Below are positions 7,701-11,426 of a DNA stretch of 11,426 bases, piece after piece. The DNA lies in assembly GCA_937975915.1 (NCBI GenBank), contig CALJTY010000006.1:1-11426 (forward strand), in the 5' to 3' direction. The translations under genes and the position numbers were made by a program. The notes under the pieces are model-generated. The model was not told the DNA's origin. It saw nothing but the letters and a program-made list of their open reading frames with translations, and did not search any database. Position 1 is the first letter of the stretch; each line of letters opens with the position of its first letter. Origin of the DNA: an uncultured Acidimicrobiaceae bacterium. Its GTDB lineage: Bacteria; Actinomycetota; Acidimicrobiia; Acidimicrobiales; RAAP-2.

Positions 7701-8372
7701 ATGTCGCGCATTGGCGTTGTAGTTTTCCCAGGATCTAACTGTGAATACGACGCAGCATCTGCCGTAACTCAGCTTGGCGCTACTGCAGAATTCGTTTGGC
7801 ATGGCCAAGACAATGTCGATGGATTTGATGGCATCATTCTTCCTGGTGGTTTCGCGCACGGTGACTACCTACGACCAGGAGCTCTCGCTCGATTTTCTCC
7901 AGTAATGAATGCGGTTGCATCCTTTGCTAACGCCGGTGGTGCAGTCCTTGGAATCTGTAATGGTTTTCAGGTATTGACTGAAGCTGGACTTCTGCCTGGA
8001 GCACTACAGAAGAACCGTGGCCTCACATTTTTGTGTCATCCGACAACGCTGATTGTTGAATCAACAAGGTCCGTTTTGACACTCAACGCAACAAAAGGTC
8101 AAGAACTCAGTATTCCCATTAATCACTTCTCTGGTTCGTACACCTGTGATGACAAGACGTATGACGAACTTGTTGCAAATGATCAAATTGTTCTTCGCTA
8201 CAAAGAGAACCCGAATGGATCTCGCGACGACATTGCAGGAGTTTCAAACCTAAACGGAAATGTTGTTGGCCTTATGCCTCACCCTGAGCGTGCAATGTCT
8301 CTGCTGCTGGGAAGTGCCGATGGCCAAGTACTGCTATCGAGTTTTATAAGTAAAACGCTTAGCGTTCGCTAG
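7701..8372 (+). CDS. purQ: PurQ, glutamine amidotransferase subunit of FGAM synthase
   Basis: Hydrolyses glutamine and supplies ammonia for FGAR to FGAM conversion by PurL. The 223-aa class I glutaminase has IGVVVFPGSNCEYD at the N-terminus, the oxyanion segment ILPGGFAHGDYLRPG (46-60), nucleophile Cys86 in GICNGFQVL, and the catalytic His194 and Glu196 in LMPHPERA. The full triad is present. GAAGG at 7690-7694 serves as the ribosome site. It is the last gene of the contiguous purine operon. The partner purL lies about 2.6 kb further on, beyond an unrelated cassette. That is unusual, because purS, purQ and purL are commonly adjacent. Confidence 0.96.
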   Translation: MSRIGVVVFPGSNCEYDAASAVTQLGATAEFVWHGQDNVDGFDGIILPGGFAHGDYLRPGALARFSPVMNAVASFANAGGAVLGICNGFQVLTEAGLLPGALQKNRGLTFLCHPTTLIVESTRSVLTLNATKGQELSIPINHFSGSYTCDDKTYDELVANDQIVLRYKENPNGSRDDIAGVSNLNGNVVGLMPHPERAMSLLLGSADGQVLLSSFISKTLSVR

Positions 8373-8435
8373 TTATTTGCGCGGCAAAACGAGGATTATT
8401 TTTTTGTGAAAAAATATACCTTGGATTAAGTGAAA
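8373..8435. other. Convergent gap between purQ and the HxlR gene with weak palindromes
   Basis: This 63-base gap is where both the purine operon and the minus-strand hxlR transcript should end. It contains a 5-bp stem TTTGC/GCAAA (8376-8380 and 8384-8388, loop GCG), with a T-run at 8399-8405. It also has an A/T palindrome: T6 at 8400-8405, GTG, then A6 at 8409-8414. Just before it, inside the purQ end, AACGC and GCGTT (8354-8358 and 8362-8366) form another short stem. None is a classical GC-rich stem followed at once by a U-tract. A bidirectional terminator is possible but unproven. Confidence 0.3.
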
Positions 8436-8801
8436 TTAGTCAATGCTCACAATGTCTGGATGCAAATCTCGCATGTTTGCGTAAGACCATCTTCCCAAAG
8501 CCTCAAGCACCTTGCGTAGATCCTTCCCACTCTTGGTAAGTTGGAATGCATTATTTCGAGCGCTTCGGTCAGCATCCACTCTTTCAATGATTCCCAAGGC
8601 CGTGAGTAATTTCAGCCGGTCAGCAAGAATATTTGTAGAAATTTTCTCGGGAGATTCGGAGAACTCAGAATAAGTGCGAGTTCCATGGGTAATCAGATCT
8701 CTAACTATGAGTAGAGACCACTTGTCCCCGAGGATATCTAGCCCGGAGCTAATTGGACATTCGGAGCGCCATTCGATTGGACTTTCCTTATTCCTTGCCA
8801 C
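8436..8801 (-). CDS. HxlR-family transcriptional regulator
   Basis: Winged-helix DNA-binding protein of the HxlR (DUF24) family, usually dimeric, several of which sense quinones, aldehydes or hypochlorite through a conserved N-terminal cysteine. The 121-aa product shows the family pattern: SECPISSGLDILGDKWSLLI (13-32) with Cys15 at the position of the redox cysteine, VRDLITHGTRTYSEF, ISTNILADRLKLLTALGIIER as the recognition region, and YQLTKSGK-like NAFQLTKSGKDL as the wing. The GTG start lies 9 bases after the stop of the upstream SDR gene, with a purine-rich AAAGGGG before it, so the two are co-transcribed on the minus strand. It probably represses its own operon through the inverted repeat at 9852-9872. 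The sensing chemistry is inferred from family members. Confidence 0.92.
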   Translation of the reverse strand: MARNKESPIEWRSECPISSGLDILGDKWSLLIVRDLITHGTRTYSEFSESPEKISTNILADRLKLLTALGIIERVDADRSARNNAFQLTKSGKDLRKVLEALGRWSYANMRDLHPDIVSID

Positions 8802-8810
8802 TTCGCCCCT

Positions 8811-9797
8811 TTACTTAGAAAAAGCTGCTGCCATCTCGGTAAAGGTTATCTCTAGAGGGGTCGGCTTCCAGTTAAGGATTTCAAATGTTTCGTGATTGTC
8901 GTAAGCAATCTTTACACCGAGATTAGGAACCATTCCCTTAGCTTCACGGTCGAAGAGAGCCATGAGTTTGATAGCGAAGTTAGGCGCCTTGCGAGATGGC
9001 ACCTTTGAATATCCAGCCTTCTTCAGTGTTTCTGCCAGATAAGCCATAGCAATTGGTTGTGAACTGGCAGCAATAAATCTCTTCCCAGCGGCTTTAGGTG
9101 CATCAAGCGCTGCAACATGTAGACGTGCGATGTCTCTAACATCGACCATTCCCATAGCGACATCGGGAATGGCAGGCATCTTGCCGCCAATGAGGTTTGC
9201 AATCATCGCTTCACTCGTTCCATCACCGGTAGTTCCTAAAGATGGCCCAAGTACAAAACCGGGATTGATGGCAACCATCTCCATTGAGCTTCCTTTTACG
9301 GTCTCCCATGCTGCTCGCTCTGCCAAGGTCTTACTCTTTGCGTAGGCACCGATGTTTTGATTAATGTCCGACCATGAATCTGGTCCGTAAGTTCCACTTG
9401 GTCGACCTGAAGTCATGGAGACAACAGATGAGGTAAGGATGAATCTCTGAATACCAGCCTTCATTGCAGCTTTGATCACTCGTTTTGTTCCTTCAACAGC
9501 AGGAGTGATCATGACATTCTCATCTCTAGGCTCAGCTAAGAGGAACGGTGAAGCTAGGTGGATAACAAAATCACAGTCGCTCATTGCTTCAGACCAGCCA
9601 GAATCTGAGAGTACGTCTGCTTGTACATATTTCACATTTGATGCACCCGGCAGAGAAGAGAGAGCGGTCTTGGTATTTTCTGCCTTTGCCAAGGATCGAA
9701 CTGTTCCTACTACCTCATATTTCTGGCGAAGAAGTTCAGCTGCGACATGCTGTCCGATATATCCAGTGATTCCAGTAACCAAAACCTTTTTTGTCAT
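8811..9797 (-). CDS. Extended SDR / NAD-dependent epimerase-like reductase (dihydroflavonol-reductase-like)
   Basis: 328-aa Rossmann-fold oxidoreductase of the extended short-chain dehydrogenase superfamily, closest in pattern to dihydroflavonol-4-reductase/Gre2-type aldehyde and ketone reductases. The N-terminal glycine motif TGITGYIG (8-15) binds NAD(P). VRSLAK after beta-2, with an Arg at 34, suggests NADPH preference. HLASPF (80-85), LTSSVVS with the catalytic Ser at about 124, and the active pair Tyr152/Lys156 in YAKSK are all intact, and NPGFVLGP and DVRDIARLHVAAL follow. The start is an ATG with an AAGGAG ribosome site (plus-strand CTCCTT at 9805-9810). It is first in a two-gene operon with the HxlR repressor. 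The substrate is unknown; reduction of a reactive carbonyl would fit the neighbour but is inference. Confidence 0.9.
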   Translation of the reverse strand: MTKKVLVTGITGYIGQHVAAELLRQKYEVVGTVRSLAKAENTKTALSSLPGASNVKYVQADVLSDSGWSEAMSDCDFVIHLASPFLLAEPRDENVMITPAVEGTKRVIKAAMKAGIQRFILTSSVVSMTSGRPSGTYGPDSWSDINQNIGAYAKSKTLAERAAWETVKGSSMEMVAINPGFVLGPSLGTTGDGTSEAMIANLIGGKMPAIPDVAMGMVDVRDIARLHVAALDAPKAAGKRFIAASSQPIAMAYLAETLKKAGYSKVPSRKAPNFAIKLMALFDREAKGMVPNLGVKIAYDNHETFEILNWKPTPLEITFTEMAAAFSK

Positions 9798-9840
9798 GCG
9801 AGAGCTCCTTCGATCTATACGGGCATAGAAAAACGTATTA

Positions 9841-9868
9841 ATCGTACACTATAACTTGCAAAATGCAA
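9841..9868 (-). promoter_or_regulatory. Candidate promoter of the SDR-hxlR operon
   Basis: Read on the minus strand, TTGCAT (complement of 9863-9868) is followed 16 bases later by TACGAT (complement of 9841-9846), four of six matches to TATAAT. The -35 lies inside the right arm of the inverted repeat at 9852-9872, so a bound dimer would block it. This is a pattern match, and another -10, TAATAC (complement of 9835-9840), is possible with a short spacer. Confidence 0.35.
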
Positions 9869-9872
9869 GTTA
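9852..9872. promoter_or_regulatory. Perfect inverted repeat, likely HxlR operator
   Basis: The arms TAACTTGCA (9852-9860) and TGCAAGTTA (9864-9872) are exact reverse complements separated by AAA. The site sits in the 126-base gap between the SDR start and the divergent DUF1330 gene. It overlaps candidate -35 elements on both strands. A further pair, ACACTA (9846-9851) and TAGTGT (9879-9884), flanks it with a 6-base offset on the right side. A dyad of this size and place is what a dimeric winged-helix repressor needs, and the neighbouring HxlR protein is the natural candidate. Binding is inferred, not shown. Confidence 0.75.
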
Positions 9873-9884
9873 AAAGGCTAGTGT
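9856..9884 (+). promoter_or_regulatory. Candidate promoter of the DUF1330 gene
   Basis: TTGCAA (9856-9861), a 17-base spacer, and TAGTGT (9879-9884) give four of six matches at each element with ideal spacing. The -35 is inside the inverted repeat, and the -10 coincides with the outer TAGTGT arm. The DUF1330 gene is therefore probably controlled together with the SDR operon. Confidence 0.4.
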
Positions 9885-9923
9885 GATCAAGACGCAGAAA
9901 TTGCACTTATGGAGGTTTGTAAA

Positions 9924-10235
9924 ATGACTGAAGAAACAAAGCCCGCCTATGGCTTAGTACAAATAAACATAATCAACCAAGCAGAATTCATGGAGCGTTA
10001 TGCCCAGCACGTATTTCCGATTCTCGAAAAATGGGGCATCGAAATGATTGCGGGATCGGACACCCCAGTCACCAAAGAAGGAAGTTTTGAGGGAAATTGG
10101 TCAGCAGTTCTTCGCTTTCCAAGTATGTCGGTGGCAGAGGAATGGTATAGCTCAGATGACTACGCTCCTTACAAGAACATCAGATTGAACGAGCTCACCA
10201 ATTCAGGCAGTCTCGTCTTTGTCCAGGGTATGTAG
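9924..10235 (+). CDS. DUF1330-family small protein
   Basis: 103-aa protein resembling the DUF1330 family, dimeric ferredoxin-like alpha/beta-barrel proteins of unknown function. Features that match are the N-terminal strand YGLVQINI, the NQAEFMERYAQHVFPILEKWG helix region (19-38), the strand GNWSAVLRFPS (58-67), and the hallmark AEEWYSSDDYAPYKNIR (71-87), which parallels the W/Y-D/S-x-x-Y pattern of the family. The ATG at 9924 is chosen because GGAGG lies at 9911-9915, 8 bases upstream. An in-frame ATG at 9909 would put that site inside the gene. It is divergent from the SDR-hxlR operon and shares its control region, so it is probably part of the same response. Its biochemical role is not known. 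Confidence 0.8.
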   Translation: MTEETKPAYGLVQINIINQAEFMERYAQHVFPILEKWGIEMIAGSDTPVTKEGSFEGNWSAVLRFPSMSVAEEWYSSDDYAPYKNIRLNELTNSGSLVFVQGM

Positions 10236-10275
10236 CCAAGCCTTAGTCTTGCTGAAGTAAATCGGTGTGTGCTCG

Positions 10276-10701
10276 CTAATCCTTTGCGCGGCTAATGCCA
10301 GCGGCTTTAAGAACATCAGCACTTACTCCCATTTCACGAAACGCTGCATAGCTAATGCCGTTTCGCTTGGCGTAGGACTTAGCAATCTTGATGAAGTCCT
10401 TTTCGACTGATGCGAGGTCAACTCGAGCATTAAGTCGCTCTCTTTCGGCAACGAGGTCGAAACGCTTCTGAGTGAGCTCCAGTTTCTGCACGGCGCTAGC
10501 GCTGAGGATTTCTTTGTCGAGTCTGACAATCTGCATGCTTATTGACTCAGGCGTGCGCTTTCGTCCGCGCTTGCCCTTGCCAGCGACTATTGCTTCTAAG
10601 TACCTATTAATTGCTCGTGATTCATTTCTTCCAACTGCCAGCTTCTCTTTGTGCTCATCGGTCATTATTCGCTTCGTTGCTGATTTCTTCTGGGTAGGCA
10701 T
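10276..10701 (-). CDS. Uncharacterised basic, helical protein (actinobacterial conserved hypothetical)
   Basis: 141-aa lysine- and arginine-rich protein with no function I can name. In order it shows a basic N-terminus (MPTQKKSATKRIMTDEHKEKL), a helical stretch with GRNESRAINRYLEAI, a very basic GKGKRGRKRTPES (about 42-54) whose R-G-R core resembles an AT-hook, a long charged helix likely to form a coiled coil (about 55-100), and a C-terminal KRNGISYAAFREMGVSADVL motif that looks like a small helical DNA-binding or dimerisation module. From memory, similar proteins are widespread in actinobacteria without an assigned role. The ATG has AAAGGA (complement of 10708-10713) 6 bases upstream. It is divergent from purL. 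A nucleoid- or DNA-associated role is a guess from composition. Confidence 0.75.
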   Translation of the reverse strand: MPTQKKSATKRIMTDEHKEKLAVGRNESRAINRYLEAIVAGKGKRGRKRTPESISMQIVRLDKEILSASAVQKLELTQKRFDLVAERERLNARVDLASVEKDFIKIAKSYAKRNGISYAAFREMGVSADVLKAAGISRAKD

Positions 10702-10956
10702 GGGGGATCCTTTTGTAATAAGACACTTGTTTTTTCAACAACACAACTGTCGAGACAGAGGATGTTAGAGACATAAAACGATGAAATATGCGCAATAAAT
10801 CTCTTCAATTTGAATTGAATCATGTTGCGGATGTTTTTTGTTATCCAATTGAATGGCATAAAGACTTATTTCTAAAGAATTAATTTCGTCTGTATTTATC
10901 AAGTTGTTATCGAAAATAATTGTCATGACGCATCTATTGACGAGTAGTTTGGAGTC
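10702..10956. other. AT-rich divergent control region between the basic-protein gene and purL
   Basis: 255 bases without a credible gene, far poorer in G+C than its neighbours: 19 of the 80 bases at 10841-10920 are G or C. It holds two short palindromes, CTGTC/GACAG (10747-10758, spacer GA) and TTCAATT/AATTGAA (10804-10819, spacer TG), and AATTGAAT occurs twice (10813-10820 and 10847-10854). It must contain the promoters for both flanking genes, but I cannot choose a -35/-10 pair with confidence. No riboswitch fold was recognised. Confidence 0.6.
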
Positions 10957-11426
10957 GTGAGTAGCGCACCTGAGTCCTTGCACCGAGCACTGGGACTTAC
11001 CGACTCTGAGTTTGAAGACATCAAGTCTGTCCTCGGGCGTGAACCAAATCACCTTGAACTAGCTCTTTATGGCGTTATGTGGAGCGAGCACTGTTCGTAT
11101 AAATCATCACGCATTCATTTGAAGCGACTTCCTTCAAAAGGCGACCATGTTCTTGTTGGCCCTGGCGAAGGAGCTGGTGTAATTGATGCTGGTGACGGTA
11201 TTGGAGTCGCGATTCGAATCGAGAGCCACAATCACCCATCAGCGATTGAGCCGTATCAGGGTGCAGCAACTGGTGTTGGTGGCATTTTGCGTGACGTGTT
11301 TTCAATGGGCGCACGCCCGCTCGCAGTCATGGACCCACTCTTTTTTGGTGAACTCACCGATGCTCGTCAGCGCTGGTTAGTAGAAGGTGTTGTTTCTGGA
11401 GTCTCGGGGTATGGCAACTCAGTAGG
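10957..11426 (+). CDS. purL: PurL, large subunit of FGAM synthase, 5' part, 3' end outside the window
   Basis: ATP-dependent FGAR amidotransferase subunit that uses ammonia from PurQ to make FGAM. 156 codons are visible and the frame stays open to the window edge. After an N-terminal linker (LGLTDSEFEDIKSVLGREP) come the conserved YGVMWSEHCSYKSS (38-51), GPGEGAGVI, and IESHNHPSAIEPYQGAATG (88-106), with GARPLAVMDPLFFG beyond. These are the active-site segments of the small-type PurL, whose N-terminus lacks the PurS-like domain of the long form. This fits the separate purS at 7444. The GTG at 10957 is the start because an in-frame TAG at 10945 lies just upstream and conserved sequence begins soon after. 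The only ribosome-like site, GGAG at 10951-10954, is just 2 bases from the GTG, so initiation may be weak or leaderless. Confidence 0.96.
   Translation, partial: MSSAPESLHRALGLTDSEFEDIKSVLGREPNHLELALYGVMWSEHCSYKSSRIHLKRLPSKGDHVLVGPGEGAGVIDAGDGIGVAIRIESHNHPSAIEPYQGAATGVGGILRDVFSMGARPLAVMDPLFFGELTDARQRWLVEGVVSGVSGYGNSV

Noticed and set aside
9909..9923. Upstream ATG as the start of the DUF1330 protein
   Set aside because: Using it would place the GGAGG ribosome site inside the gene. The ATG at 9924 is correctly spaced from that site.
10727..10741. TTGTT/AACAA stem with T-rich loop as a terminator of the basic-protein gene or purL leader
   Set aside because: It lies upstream of both divergent genes, has a short A/T stem, and no gene ends there.
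10765..11052. Minus-strand open frame of 95 codons upstream of and into purL
   Set aside because: It overlaps the clearly conserved purL start and an AT-rich control region, and its translation shows no recognisable domain.

Overview
The window looks like a chromosomal segment of a moderate-GC actinobacterium. The reasons are the gene order dnaK-grpE-dnaJ-hspR, ending in an HspR-type MerR repressor (a typically actinobacterial arrangement), the three-subunit FGAM synthase (separate PurS, PurQ and PurL), several GTG starts with 4-base GTGA overlaps, and a small basic protein of a type I associate with actinobacteria. Base composition is well below that of Streptomyces or Mycobacterium. A small-genome aquatic actinobacterium such as a Nanopelagicales/acI-type or Luna-type lineage is a reasonable guess, but the lineage is inferred and not shown.

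Region 1 (1-2667, + strand) is the heat-shock cluster: the 3' part of dnaK, then grpE, dnaJ and hspR, separated by 2, 0 and -8 bases. Any HspR operator would lie upstream of dnaK, outside the window. Region 2 (2716-8372, + strand) is a compact purine-biosynthesis operon, purA-purD-purB-purC-purS-purQ, with GTGA overlaps at purA/purD and probably purB/purC. It covers four steps in the route to IMP (PurD; PurSQ with PurL; PurC; PurB) and the first committed step from IMP to AMP (PurA), with PurB also acting in the AMP branch.

Region 3 (8373-10275) interrupts the purine cluster. It holds a minus-strand pair, an extended SDR reductase/epimerase followed 9 bases later by an HxlR-family repressor, and a divergent + strand DUF1330-type small protein. 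The divergent gap contains a perfect 9-bp-arm inverted repeat, the obvious candidate HxlR operator, which overlaps plausible -35 elements on both strands. This reads as a self-regulated accessory cassette, possibly responding to electrophiles.

Region 4 (10276-11426) has a minus-strand uncharacterised basic 141-aa protein, a very AT-rich divergent gap with two short palindromes, and the 5' part of purL, whose product must join PurS and PurQ in the FGAM synthase complex. No RNA gene, insertion sequence, CRISPR array or convincing intrinsic terminator was seen. No gene-free stretch exceeds 300 bases. The longest is the 255-base gap before purL.
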